DNA of 64,000 nt from DSXF01 sp964387495. Lineage in GTDB: Bacteria; Chloroflexota; Anaerolineae; Anaerolineales; Villigracilaceae. The DNA lies in the NCBI GenBank assembly GCA_964387495.1, contig CAYLXB010000007.1:1-64000 (forward strand), in the 5' to 3' direction. The stretch's first letter is position 1. Every line of letters begins with the position of its first letter. The notes below the pieces were generated by a model. That model was not told the origin of the DNA. It made no database searches and saw nothing but the letters and a program-made list of their open reading frames with translations. Below, piece after piece: positions 24,666-33,293 of this stretch. The translations under genes were made by a program, and so were the position numbers.

Positions 24666-25716
24666 TCAGCGAAGGTAGACCGGGTTGCTGATGATCCAAG
24701 CTCGCAGGCGTCCCAGGTAATGGCGGTAGACCTCCAGGCGGTAGACGCCCGGCTCGGTGGTGATGTGGGCGCAGGCCTGGGCCTGTTTCCAGGTGCGCAG
24801 GCACCTCCCATCCCTGATCAGGCGGATCTCGGCCGCCAGCGCAGGCAGGCGCGCCTGCAGGGTCACACCGCCCCCGGCGCGCATCTCGTCGCCCATGATG
24901 CCGCTGGCTTCCTTCCCCTGGGCGGTGAAGCGGAAGCCGCGCGTGGGGGCGGGCAGATCATAGCCGATGAAGGCATGCCCGGCGCTCAAGGCTTCCAGGA
25001 TCAGGCGGCGGTCCTTTTCGGCCTCCCCGCTCAACGGTTCCGGCAGGAGCAGGTGGGTGTTGATGGCCGAGAAATGGAACTCGTACGGAAAGACCGTGCG
25101 CCGGATCGGCCCCAGGCTGGCATGCATGGCATGCGCATCCGAGCCGCCGACGGCCACCACGCGCCGGCCGTCCAGCAGCAGTTCGTCCCACTTCTGCACG
25201 GCCTGCGGATACGGCCCGCGGGCGATCAACTCGGGGAAATACGGCCGGGTAGTTCTTCAGGCGGCCCTTGAACTCGCTGAAACCGTTCCACAACTCGATC
25301 CCGGTGTAGTTTTGCACCTCCCAGCTGACCCAGGAAATATCCGGTTCGTTGAAGGTGCGCTGTTCGGGGTCGTGGATGTGTGCCAGGAAGGCCAGCCCGC
25401 CGGCCTTGCGGATGGCATCGATCAGCAGCTGCGGGTCTTCCGCGAAGGCGGCCACATCCCGCTCGGCGCCGATGGCCAGGACATGGTCCTTCTGCGGCTC
25501 GCGCTGCTGGTTATGGATCTCCTGCCCCACCAACAGCAGGACGCGCCGGGCGCCCTGCCGGTAATAGCCCTCCACGCCCTGCACCCAGACATTGTGGTCG
25601 GTGACGATGACGGCCTCCAGCCCGGCCTGCATGGCGGCCTGGGCGATGTCGCGGTGGGAGCCGCTGCCGTCCGAGTAGCGTGTGTGCATGTGTAAGTTGA
25701 CCAGGATCTCGTGCAT
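24666..25716 (-). pseudogene. PHP-domain phosphoesterase, frameshifted
   Basis: Two overlapping reading frames encode one PHP-family metal-dependent phosphoesterase of about 350 residues. The N-terminal part (from ATG 25716) has NLHMHTRYSDGSGSH, VTDHNVWVQG, GQEIHN and FLAHIHDPEQ, the metal-binding motifs. It runs correctly to SEFKGRLKNY and then leaves frame. The remainder (to 24666) continues as ELIARGPYPQ and holds GGSDAHAM, the last metal motif, plus a beta-rich tail. The frame changes within 25231-25250; removing one base restores it. In a draft assembly this can be a sequencing error as well as a real lesion. If intact, it would act on nucleotides or other phosphoesters. It is divergent from secG. 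Confidence 0.75.
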
Positions 25717-25731
25717 AAAAAATACTCTTGG

Positions 25732-25761
25732 TTGACGATTTTACCGCTTCACAGGTATAAT
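25732..25761 (+). promoter_or_regulatory. Promoter of secG
   Basis: TTGACG (25732-25737) and a perfect TATAAT (25756-25761) are separated by 18 bp, 28 bp ahead of the secG start. Confidence 0.8.
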
Positions 25762-25789
25762 TTGCCCGCTATTTCGCAGGAGGTTCTGA

Positions 25790-26017
25790 ATGACCCAGTA
25801 TATTGATGTGGCTATGATTATAACTTCGATTGCCTTGATCGCCAGTGTCATCTTGCAAAGCAAGGGCGCTGGCCTGGGCGGCGGGCTGACCGGTGCTGAC
25901 AGCAGTACCGTCTTCACCGCCCGGCGCGGCATCGAGAAGACCCTTTTTTCGGTGACGATTTTCCTGGCAATTCTGTTCTTCGTCCTGGCGATCGTTTCCC
26001 TTTTCCTTTCGCGCTAG
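25790..26017 (+). CDS. secG: Protein-export membrane protein SecG
   Basis: The 75-residue protein has two transmembrane helices (about 6-22 and 52-73) joined by a loop, with the family motif LQSKGAGLGGGLTGADSSTVF. SecG assists SecYE and SecA in protein translocation. CAGGAGGTTCTGA before ATG 25790 gives a strong ribosome-binding site. The binding-protein gene follows 79 bp downstream, probably in the same transcript. Confidence 0.95.
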   Translation: MTQYIDVAMIITSIALIASVILQSKGAGLGGGLTGADSSTVFTARRGIEKTLFSVTIFLAILFFVLAIVSLFLSR

Positions 26018-26096
26018 TCTTCATCATCCTGTGGAAGGCCGTTCCCCTGGCCGCGGCGCCCGCGCCGGGATGGGGCAATGGCCTTTCTTTTTGCTT

Positions 26097-27788
26097 ATGA
26101 AGAAACTACGCTGGCAGATCCTGGTTGTGCTGCTTACCCTGGTCATCGTCGGGGTGCTGCTGCTCAGTCAACAGGAGTCGGTGCTGGTGCCGCTCCTGCC
26201 TCAACCCGCGCCCGGCGGCGTCTACACCGAGGCGCTGGTCGGCTCGCTGAGCCGCCTGAACCCGCTGCTGGATTGGAACAACCAGGCCGACCGGGATGTG
26301 GACCGCCTGCTCTTCAGCGGGCTGATCCGCTTCGACGCGCGCGGCATGCCCCAGCCCGACCTGGCCGAATCGTGGGGTGTCTCCCAGGACGGCACAATTT
26401 ACAACTTCACCCTGCGGCCCAACGCCACCTGGCACGACGGCACGCTGGTGACGGTGGACGATGTCATCTTCACCATCGAGTTGATGAAAAGCCAGGCCTC
26501 TTTCTACCCGCAGGACATCAAGGACCTGTGGGCGGGGATCGAGGTCAAGAAACTGGGCGAAACGGGCCTTAAGTTCACCCTGACCGAACCGTATGCCCCC
26601 TTCCTGGACTACCTGACCTTTGGGGTCCTGCCGAAGCACCTCCTGGAAAGCCTGCCGGCCGGGCAGATCCCGGATGCGGCCTTCAACCTGGCGCCGGTCG
26701 GCAGCGGGCCGTACAGGTTCGGCCGGTTGATGGTCAGCGGCGGGCGGATCACGGGGGTGGTGCTCGAAGCCTATGCGGGCTATTACGCCCAGAAGCCGTT
26801 GATCTCCCAGGTGGTCTTCCGGTATTACCCCGGCGCCGCCGAGGCGCTGGATGCCTACCAGTCCGGAGAGGTGATGGGCATCAGCCAGATCCCCACCAGC
26901 CTCCTGCCGGAAGCCCTGGCCGAAACCAGCCTTTCGCTCTACACCAGCCGCCAGCCGGTCCTGAGCATCGTGCTCTTCAACCTGAACAATCCCGAGGTGC
27001 CCTTCTTCCAGGAGGCGGACCTGCGGCGTGCCCTGGTGCAGGGGCTGAACCGCCAGTATCTCATCGACCGCCTGTTGAACGGCCAGGCCATCCCTGCCGA
27101 CGGGCCGATCCTGCCCGGTTCGTGGGCCTGGTACGAGAGCCTCGAGCATATCGGCTATGACCCCGAGGCGGCGGTGGCCATGCTGAAGCAGCTCGGCTAC
27201 AGCCTGCCGGCCGGCGGCGGGGAGGTGCGCGCCAAGGAGGGCCAGAACCTGGCCTTCACCCTGCTGCACCCCGATGACCCCCAGCATACCGGCATCGCCG
27301 AATCCATCCAGCGGGATTGGGCGGCGATCGGCGTGCAGGTCAACCTGCAGGCGGTGCCCTATGACCAGCTGGTCAGCGCCTATTTGACCCCGCGCAGGTA
27401 CCAGGCTGCCCTGGTGGACCTGAACCTGACGCGCACGCCCGACCCGGATCCTTATCCCTTCTGGCACCAGGCCGAGGCCACTGGCGGGCAGAATTATTCC
27501 CAGTGGGACAGCCGCACGGCCAGTGAATACCTGGAGCAGGCGCGCACCAACACCGACACGGCCGCCCGCATGCGCCTGTACCGCAATTTCCAGGTGGTCT
27601 TTGCCAGGGAAATGCCGGCCATCCCGCTCTACTTCCCGGTTTATTCCTACGGTGTGGATGTGCAGGTGCAGAACGTGCAGATGCCGCCGTTGTACGATCC
27701 CAGCGACCGCCTGGCGGACCTGCCTCTCTGGTACATGCGCACCCGCCGTTCCCTCGAGCAGACCCCCGAAGCGGCGGCCACCCCCTGA
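26097..27788 (+). CDS. ABC transporter substrate-binding protein, family 5
   Basis: The 563-residue protein is a DppA/OppA-type extracellular binding protein. After MKKLRWQ comes a single hydrophobic helix (ILVVLLTLVIVGVLLL) that should act as signal or membrane anchor; no lipobox is seen. The SBP_bac_5 domain spans about residues 65-470, with LAESWGVSQDGTIYNFTLR and ATWHDGTLVTVDDVIFTIE, and the end motif QVVFAREMPAIPLYFPVYSYG. Ligands of this family are peptides, nickel or oligosaccharides; none can be assigned. No permease or ATPase gene is nearby, so it is an orphan. The start ATG 26097 was chosen because it begins the basic n-region; a start at 26070 is possible. Confidence 0.85.
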   Translation: MKKLRWQILVVLLTLVIVGVLLLSQQESVLVPLLPQPAPGGVYTEALVGSLSRLNPLLDWNNQADRDVDRLLFSGLIRFDARGMPQPDLAESWGVSQDGTIYNFTLRPNATWHDGTLVTVDDVIFTIELMKSQASFYPQDIKDLWAGIEVKKLGETGLKFTLTEPYAPFLDYLTFGVLPKHLLESLPAGQIPDAAFNLAPVGSGPYRFGRLMVSGGRITGVVLEAYAGYYAQKPLISQVVFRYYPGAAEALDAYQSGEVMGISQIPTSLLPEALAETSLSLYTSRQPVLSIVLFNLNNPEVPFFQEADLRRALVQGLNRQYLIDRLLNGQAIPADGPILPGSWAWYESLEHIGYDPEAAVAMLKQLGYSLPAGGGEVRAKEGQNLAFTLLHPDDPQHTGIAESIQRDWAAIGVQVNLQAVPYDQLVSAYLTPRRYQAALVDLNLTRTPDPDPYPFWHQAEATGGQNYSQWDSRTASEYLEQARTNTDTAARMRLYRNFQVVFAREMPAIPLYFPVYSYGVDVQVQNVQMPPLYDPSDRLADLPLWYMRTRRSLEQTPEAAATP

Positions 27789-27798
27789 GGTATGTGAA

Positions 27799-28338
27799 AT
27801 GTACACCCCTGCGCAGGATCGCTCTTTCTTCGAAGCGGGCATTCCGGAGCTGCGGGATTATCTGCTGTCTGAACAGCTCTACTGGAAGCTCTCCAGCTCC
27901 GCCAGCCTGCCCATGCTGACCGTGGGCGGCCTGCTGCTGGCCCGCAAGCGCCTGGAATCTGCCGGGCCGCGTGACCTGGAAGCACTGGATGCCGAGATGC
28001 ACCGCCTGCACGCCGGCTGGCCGGCTGCCTGGGAGCGCAAGATCAGGCACGAACTGCGCGCCCGGACCGGGCTGTGGCACACCTTCCTGGCGGACTACCG
28101 CCACAGCCCCGAGGAGCATGCCGGAGAATATCCCCGGCAAGTCTCCTGGCGGGTGATGATCCACCTGCTGCTGCAGGAACTGGAGGCCCTGCCCCCCGAG
28201 GCGGAGGCCCTGACCGAACTGGACCGCATCCTGCGTTTCAGTTTCATCCCCGGCGGGTTCGTCTGGGATGCCAGCCTGCAGCCGCTTTTCCCGCGTGACC
28301 CCTACTGGTTCCTGCACGGGAACCTGAAACCTGTGTAG
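27799..28338 (+). CDS. Uncharacterised 179-residue protein
   Basis: I do not recognise this family. The protein is soluble and mostly helical, rich in Leu, Glu and Arg, with aromatic residues at the end (PRDPYWFLHGNLKP). No signal peptide, metal motif or nucleotide-binding motif is evident. GAGGT lies 8 bp before ATG 27799. It starts 10 bp after the binding-protein gene and ends 32 bp before the M20 peptidase gene, so it belongs to one run of cotranscribed genes. Confidence 0.7.
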   Translation: MYTPAQDRSFFEAGIPELRDYLLSEQLYWKLSSSASLPMLTVGGLLLARKRLESAGPRDLEALDAEMHRLHAGWPAAWERKIRHELRARTGLWHTFLADYRHSPEEHAGEYPRQVSWRVMIHLLLQELEALPPEAEALTELDRILRFSFIPGGFVWDASLQPLFPRDPYWFLHGNLKPV

Positions 28339-28370
28339 AACCTGGCGGGTTTCGATCAGATTGGAGATGG

Positions 28371-29753
28371 ATGAAAATGGCCGAATCACTCGAACTGGCA
28401 CTTCGTTATGCCCGGGAGAACAGGGGGCGTTTCCTGGATGAACTCAAGGAATTGGTGGCAATCCCTTCGATTTCCACCGGCGCGGAATACAAGGCCGATG
28501 TCCAGCGGGCGGCGGAATGGGTGGCTGCCCGGCTGGAGCAGATCGGGATGCAGAAGGCGCAGGTTCTGCCGACCCGCGGCCATCCGGCGGTGTATGCCGA
28601 GTGGCTCGGGGCGGGCAAGGCGGCGCCCACCGTCCTGATCTACGGCCACTACGATGTCCAGCCGGTCGACCCGCTGGAACTGTGGAACACTCCGCCCTTC
28701 GAGGCGGTCCAGATGGGGGAGCACCTCTATGGCCGCGGCACCTCGGATATGAAGGGCCAGGTGCTGGCCAGCATGAAGGCGGTCGAGTCCCTCGTACGCG
28801 CCGGCGGCCTGCCGGTGAATGTCAAGTGGCTGGTGGAAGGCGAGGAGGAGGTCGGTTCGGAACACCTGGAGGAGTTCATCCAGGCGCACCAGGACCTGCT
28901 GGCCTGCGACTTCTGCCTCAACCCGGATGCGGGCATGATCTCGGCCAGCCAGCCGACCATCACCTACGGCCTGCGCGGCCTGATGTACGCCGAGGTGCGC
29001 GTCTACGGCCCGGAACGCGACCTGCACTCCGGCCTGTTCGGCGGCACGGTGCACAACCCCGCCCAGGCGCTCATCGAACTGATCGCCGGCATGCACGACG
29101 CCAGCGGCCGGGTGACCCTGCCGGGCTTCTACGACAAGGTCCGCCCGGTCGATCTGCAGGAGCATGCCGATTTCACCCGCCTGCCGATGGACGAGGCCTT
29201 CTACCTCGAGCAGACCGGTGCCCCGGCCCTGTGGGGCGAGCCCGAGTACCTGCCCATCGAGCGCGTTGGTGCGCGGCCCACCCTGGAGGTCAACGGCCTG
29301 CTCTCCGGCTTCACCGGCGAGGGCAGCAAAACCGTTCTGCCGGCCTGGGCCATGGCCAAGATCTCCTGCCGCCTGGTGCCCGACCAGACGCCCTCCGAAA
29401 CCTACCAGCAGCTGGTCCGCTACCTGGAAACCCACGCCCCCAGGAGCATCCGCTGGGAAGTCAAGAACCTGCACAACGCCGGCGCGGCCATCACCGACCG
29501 CAACCACCCCGGCGTGCGGGCGCTCTCGCAGGCCATGCAAACCGTCTGGGGGGCGGCGCCGCTCTTCAAGCGCGATGGCGGCTCGATCGGGGCGGTACTC
29601 TTCATCCAGAAGAACCTGGGCGCCGAATCGGTGCTGACCGGTTTCGGCCTGCCGGATGACAACGTGCACTCGCCCAACGAGAAACTGCACCTGCCCACCT
29701 GGGAAAAGGGCATCCAGTCCCTGATCCATTTCTTCCATAATCTCAAGCCCTGA
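28371..29753 (+). CDS. M20 family metallopeptidase (dipeptidase)
   Basis: The 460-residue protein is a cytoplasmic M20 zinc peptidase that hydrolyses dipeptides or N-acyl amino acids. Metal and catalytic motifs are all present: YGHYDVQP (about 91-98), GRGTSDMKG (about 123-131), EGEEEVGSEHLEEF (about 161-174), a conserved NPDAG segment, and DLHSGLFGGTVHNP in the dimerisation domain. The C-terminal His region is FGLPDDNVHSPNEKLHL. GGAGATGG lies just upstream of ATG 28371. It follows a peptide-type binding protein by about 600 bp, which would fit peptide use. Confidence 0.92.
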   Translation: MKMAESLELALRYARENRGRFLDELKELVAIPSISTGAEYKADVQRAAEWVAARLEQIGMQKAQVLPTRGHPAVYAEWLGAGKAAPTVLIYGHYDVQPVDPLELWNTPPFEAVQMGEHLYGRGTSDMKGQVLASMKAVESLVRAGGLPVNVKWLVEGEEEVGSEHLEEFIQAHQDLLACDFCLNPDAGMISASQPTITYGLRGLMYAEVRVYGPERDLHSGLFGGTVHNPAQALIELIAGMHDASGRVTLPGFYDKVRPVDLQEHADFTRLPMDEAFYLEQTGAPALWGEPEYLPIERVGARPTLEVNGLLSGFTGEGSKTVLPAWAMAKISCRLVPDQTPSETYQQLVRYLETHAPRSIRWEVKNLHNAGAAITDRNHPGVRALSQAMQTVWGAAPLFKRDGGSIGAVLFIQKNLGAESVLTGFGLPDDNVHSPNEKLHLPTWEKGIQSLIHFFHNLKP

Positions 29754-29780
29754 TCCGGGCTCGGGAAACGGAAACTTCAG

Positions 29781-29802
29781 CGGCGGGGCCGCAGCCCCGC
29801 CG
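29781..29802 (+). terminator. GC-rich hairpin between M20 and DUF1385 genes
   Basis: CGGCGGGGC (29781-29789) pairs with GCCCCGCCG (29794-29802) around the loop CGCA. There is no T-run, so it is either a weak terminator or a leader hairpin of the gene starting at 29825. Confidence 0.4.
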
Positions 29803-29824
29803 GCAACCTTACAGGTATATTCTC

Positions 29825-30739
29825 ATGGAAGATCGAATCATCACATACGGCGGCCAGGCGGTCATCGAAGGCGTGCTGATGCGCGGCCAGAAATCCCTGG
29901 CCATTGCCATGCGCGCCCCCGGCGGGCAGATTGTCACCCACACCGAACCGCTGGCCGGCCTGTACCGCAGCCGCCTGACGCAGGTGCCCTTCCTGCGCGG
30001 CGTCATCCTGCTTTGGGATGCGCTCGGCCTGGGCATGCACGCCCTGACCCTTTCGGCCAACATGCAGACCGGTGAGGACGAGAAACTGGAAGGCCCGGCT
30101 CTGTACATGACCCTGGGGCTTTCAATACTGCTGGGGATCGGGCTGTTCTTCCTGCTGCCGGCCGGACTGGTCAGCCTGGGTGAGCACCTGTTCGGGCTGA
30201 CTGCCGGGGCGGCGGCAGGCCAGTGGAACGTCTTCTGGAGCAGCCTGGTGGAGGGCGCCATCCGCCTGCTGCTGGTGGTGGGCTACATCTGGGCCATCGG
30301 CTTCATGCCCGAAGCCCGGCGCCTGTTCGCCTATCACGGCGCCGAGCACAAGACCATCAACGCCTTCGAAGCCGGGGCGGAACTGACGCCCGAATCGGTG
30401 GAACGCTTCCCGCTCGAACATCCCCGCTGCGGCACGGCCTTCCTGCTGACCCTGGCGCTGATCTCGATCCTGGCCTTCACCCTGCTGGGGGACCTTTCAC
30501 TGGGCTGGAAATTGCTCAGCCGGGTGCTGCTCATCCCCGTCCTGGCGGGCATCGCGGTCGAATACATCCGCTGGACCGCCAACCACCTCGATTCGCCCTT
30601 CGTACGCCTGCTGGTGCGTCCGAACCTGGCCCTGCAGAAACTGACCACCCGCCAGCCCGACCGGGGCATGCTCGAAGTCGCCATCCAGGCCTTCCAGGGC
30701 ATGCGCCAGGCGGAAACCGGACATGCGGCCCAGGCGTAA
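29825..30739 (+). CDS. DUF1385 membrane protein (YqhQ family)
   Basis: The 304-residue protein has the DUF1385 signature at both ends of its first half: YGGQAVIEGVLMRG at the N-terminus, and FAYHGAEHKTINAFEAG near residue 170 followed by HPRCGTAFLL. Four to five transmembrane helices lie at about 95-120, 140-165, 205-225 and 230-245. The molecular function of the family is not established. There is no clear ribosome-binding site before ATG 29825. The 3' end overlaps the next gene by 17 bp, so the two are translationally linked. Confidence 0.88.
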   Translation: MEDRIITYGGQAVIEGVLMRGQKSLAIAMRAPGGQIVTHTEPLAGLYRSRLTQVPFLRGVILLWDALGLGMHALTLSANMQTGEDEKLEGPALYMTLGLSILLGIGLFFLLPAGLVSLGEHLFGLTAGAAAGQWNVFWSSLVEGAIRLLLVVGYIWAIGFMPEARRLFAYHGAEHKTINAFEAGAELTPESVERFPLEHPRCGTAFLLTLALISILAFTLLGDLSLGWKLLSRVLLIPVLAGIAVEYIRWTANHLDSPFVRLLVRPNLALQKLTTRQPDRGMLEVAIQAFQGMRQAETGHAAQA

Positions 30740-31622
30740 TAGACTGCGGCTGGTCTGGCTGCTGTTCATCCTGCTGGCGGCCTGCCTGGTCTGCGGCGCG
30801 GGGGGCTATGCCATCTTTGCGCGCGGCCGCCCGGCCCCCGTGCCGGTCAAGCGCCAGTTGTACCCCGGCGTCACCTACCGGCGCGAGGTGCACATCATGC
30901 CGCATGCCATGCTGGTGCACCTCATCATTGTGGACAAGCGCGAGAGCGGCGTGCGATTCTGGGTCACGCCCGCGGATGCCGGCGAAGATGCCCCGCTCAA
31001 GGCGCGTACCACATCCCAGTTCCTGAAAGAATCCGGCGTGCAGGTCGCCATTAACGGCGACGGCTTCCACCCCTGGTGGTCGCGCGGGCCGCTGGACTAT
31101 TATCCCCATGCGGGGGACCCGGTGACCCCCAACGGCTTCTCTGCGGCGCGCGGCGAGGTCTATGCCCGGGGAGATGAGCTGGATACCGGCAAGGCGCCGA
31201 CGCTCTACATCAGCCGCGGCAATGACCTGTCGTTCAACGTCGAGCCGGGGCGGGTCTTCCACGCCATCTCCGGCGACCGGATGCTGGTCGAAAAGGGGCA
31301 GGCCGTGGCCGGGCTGGATGACACCGTCCTGCAGCCGCGCACCGCGGTGGGCATCAACCGCAACGGGCGCTGGATCTACCTGGTGGTCGTGGACGGCCGC
31401 CAGCCCTTCTACAGCCAGGGCGCCTCCTATGCCCAGCTGGCTGACATCCTGCTCTCCCAGGGCGCCTACTACGCCATGGCCCTGGACGGCGGCGGCTCCT
31501 CCACCCTGGTGGCTGCCGGGCCGGACGGCGAACCGCAGGTGCTCAACTCGCCCATTGACCAATACATCCCCGGCCGCGAACGCCCCGTCGCCAACCACCT
31601 GGGTCTGTTCCTCGAAAAATAA
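30723..31622 (+). CDS. Exported phosphodiester glycosidase family protein (NAGPA domain)
   Basis: The 299-residue protein has a basic n-region and one hydrophobic helix (about 9-32), so it is exported or anchored. The rest is an NAGPA/DUF2233 domain with VAINGDGFHPW (about 97), PRTAVGINRNGRWIYLVVVDG (split as PRTAVGINRNG and RWIYLVVVDG) and the hallmark ALDGGGSSTLV near 258. Members of this family cleave sugar-phosphodiester bonds; in bacteria they are often linked to the cell envelope. The start at 30723 lies inside the DUF1385 gene, giving a 17-bp overlap. Confidence 0.88.
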   Translation: MRPRRNRLRLVWLLFILLAACLVCGAGGYAIFARGRPAPVPVKRQLYPGVTYRREVHIMPHAMLVHLIIVDKRESGVRFWVTPADAGEDAPLKARTTSQFLKESGVQVAINGDGFHPWWSRGPLDYYPHAGDPVTPNGFSAARGEVYARGDELDTGKAPTLYISRGNDLSFNVEPGRVFHAISGDRMLVEKGQAVAGLDDTVLQPRTAVGINRNGRWIYLVVVDGRQPFYSQGASYAQLADILLSQGAYYAMALDGGGSSTLVAAGPDGEPQVLNSPIDQYIPGRERPVANHLGLFLEK

Positions 31623-31768
31623 CTGTTATTGCGGGAGCCGGTATTCGTCCGGCGCGACATCGTACCCGAAGGGTATCCCCGTTCGTCTCCGGTTACTCCA
31701 TCCTCTTACACTTTGAACTCTCTGCGGAAACCCGGCATTCAACACGGCCCCCAAAAAAACCGTGAAAC

Positions 31769-31827
31769 TCCGTGTAATCCGTGAAACAGCGTCCCCTTTG
31801 GGGATCCGTGTACCCCTCCCCGTGTAC
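31769..31827. repeat. Degenerate CCGTGWA short repeats
   Basis: CCGTGAAACT, CCGTGTAAT and CCGTGAAACA follow each other at a 9-10 bp period, and CCGTGTACC occurs twice soon after. They sit in the 211-bp gap between convergent genes. No function is known to me. Confidence 0.3.
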
Positions 31828-31833
31828 CAAAGC

Positions 31834-32676
31834 TTAAAACTCGATCTCCATGATCTGTTCGAAATTCAACTCGAACCCCTCCTCCTCGCGTTCCTCCTCC
31901 CCCTCCATCTCCTCCCAGCTGCCCGCCGACACCCCCCGGCCGCAATATGACCGGTAGGTGCAGAACAGGCAGGCCTTTTTCTCCTCGGTCTTCGGGAAAC
32001 TGCCCGCGGCGGCGATCTCCGCCGCCAGGCGGCCCAGCCCGTCCCAGTCGCGCCGGGCCTGCGCTTCCGAATACGGAAAATGCGCCGCCTCGTGCGGGGC
32101 ATTCGCCAGCCAATAGATCATCTCGATCGATTCCGCTGCGAACGGCTTCCCCTGGTTCAGGTGCGCCCCGGCCTGCCAGAGCAAGGCCCGGTAGACGCGC
32201 GTCTGCCAGCGGGCGGCCAGCCGCTCCGGGCGCGGCCGGTGGCGGTAGGTCTTCCAATCGTAGATCAGCGCCCTGCCATCCGGGGGGAGCGCCAGCAGGT
32301 CGTACTTGGCCAGCAGGCGGAAATCCCCCAGCCGGGCCGAAAGCGTGACCTCCGGCAGCAGGCGGGCCGCTTTGGGCAGCCCGGCCTGGCAGAAGTCCAG
32401 GAAATTGTCCCACCAGCCCTGCAGGTTGGGGGTGTTGGCTAGCGGGGCCAGTTTCTCCGCCGGGATGCCGGCCAGGTACTGCTGCGCCAGGCGGTGGAAG
32501 GCGGCCCCTTCCTCCAGGCGGCGCTCGTTTTCGAGCGCCGGTTCGGTCTCCATGGCCGGGTAGTCCAGCCGCTCGAGGTAGCGCAGCTGGAAGCGCCGCG
32601 GGCAGTCGCTGTAATCCTGCAGGGAAGACTGCGAAAAGCGGAAGTTCGGCGGCAGGCTGGTCATGGGCTGGTTCAT
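31834..32676 (-). CDS. PD-(D/E)XK nuclease family protein with Cys cluster
   Basis: The 280-residue protein resembles the nuclease domain of RecB/AddB/Cas4. The N-terminus has LQDYSDCPRRFQLRYL with Cys25. The active-site strands are LLPEVTLSARLG (Glu) and LLAKYDLLALPP followed by ALIYDWKTYR, which gives the D...DWK form of the D-xn-(E/D)xK motif. A C-terminal CLFCTYRSYC completes a four-Cys set that usually holds a 4Fe-4S cluster. The tail is highly acidic (EEMEGEEEREEEGFE). There is no helicase, Cas1 or Cas2 nearby. ATG 32676 overlaps the stop of the upstream gene (ATGA), so it is translationally coupled; ATG 32664 is an alternative. Confidence 0.82.
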   Translation of the reverse strand: MNQPMTSLPPNFRFSQSSLQDYSDCPRRFQLRYLERLDYPAMETEPALENERRLEEGAAFHRLAQQYLAGIPAEKLAPLANTPNLQGWWDNFLDFCQAGLPKAARLLPEVTLSARLGDFRLLAKYDLLALPPDGRALIYDWKTYRHRPRPERLAARWQTRVYRALLWQAGAHLNQGKPFAAESIEMIYWLANAPHEAAHFPYSEAQARRDWDGLGRLAAEIAAAGSFPKTEEKKACLFCTYRSYCGRGVSAGSWEEMEGEEEREEEGFELNFEQIMEIEF

Positions 32677-33272
32677 AGGACGCGCGGCAGGACGTAGATG
32701 TAGACCAGGTAGACCAGCACGAAGATGCCGCCCATCACCCAGCGCGCATCCAGCCCGAGCGAGGCGGGCACCAGGTACAGCCCGATGATCCCGAACAGCA
32801 GCCCCCAGACCACGGCATAGGTGCCGTAGCCGCGCTGCGGCAGTTCGATATAAGCCTTCTGCGGGGCATGCGGCTGGCTGGCTTTCAGCACCCGGGCCGC
32901 CTGCCAGCGCCGCACCTGTTCCTGCAGTTCGGCCGCGTTCCGGATGCCGCCCAGGCGCACCCGCCCCCGGTTGGTGTGGATGGCGGAGGCGTCCACGGAC
33001 TGGACCTCGTCGTGGTTCAGGCTGATATCCGGCAGCAGGTAGCGCCGGATGACCATCCGCTCCCGGAAGAGGATGAGCCGCACGGTGAAGAACGGCACCA
33101 GCGAGGCCAGGATGCCTGCCAGCAGCAGGAAGCCCCAGAAGAGCGGCGAATTGATCATCCAGATGCTGGCCGAGGCGCACAGCAGGCCGAAGAAGGCCAG
33201 CGGCAGGCCGTAGAGGGCCAGCGCCAGGGCCGGGGCATGGCGGGGTTTGAAGACCGGTTCGTCAAGATCCAT
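32673..33272 (-). CDS. Membrane protein with PH-like domain
   Basis: The 199-residue protein has two transmembrane helices near the N-terminus (about 15-60) and two at the C-terminus (about 150-197). Between them, RLILFRERMVIRRYLLPDISLNHDEVQ (written here as RLILFRERMVIRRYL and LPDISLNHDEVQ) looks like the strands of a bacterial PH-like domain. The function is unknown. The stop overlaps the start of the nuclease gene by 4 bp, and the PIG-L gene lies 21 bp upstream, so all three form one operon. Confidence 0.65.
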   Translation of the reverse strand: MDLDEPVFKPRHAPALALALYGLPLAFFGLLCASASIWMINSPLFWGFLLLAGILASLVPFFTVRLILFRERMVIRRYLLPDISLNHDEVQSVDASAIHTNRGRVRLGGIRNAAELQEQVRRWQAARVLKASQPHAPQKAYIELPQRGYGTYAVVWGLLFGIIGLYLVPASLGLDARWVMGGIFVLVYLVYIYVLPRVL

Positions 33273-33293
33273 GGCCTGGTATCCTCCTGTTGC

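Noticed and set aside
24497..24811. A 104-codon minus-strand frame in the rpsF upstream region
   Set aside because: It overlaps the end of the PHP gene in another frame, has no ribosome-binding site and no recognisable sequence.
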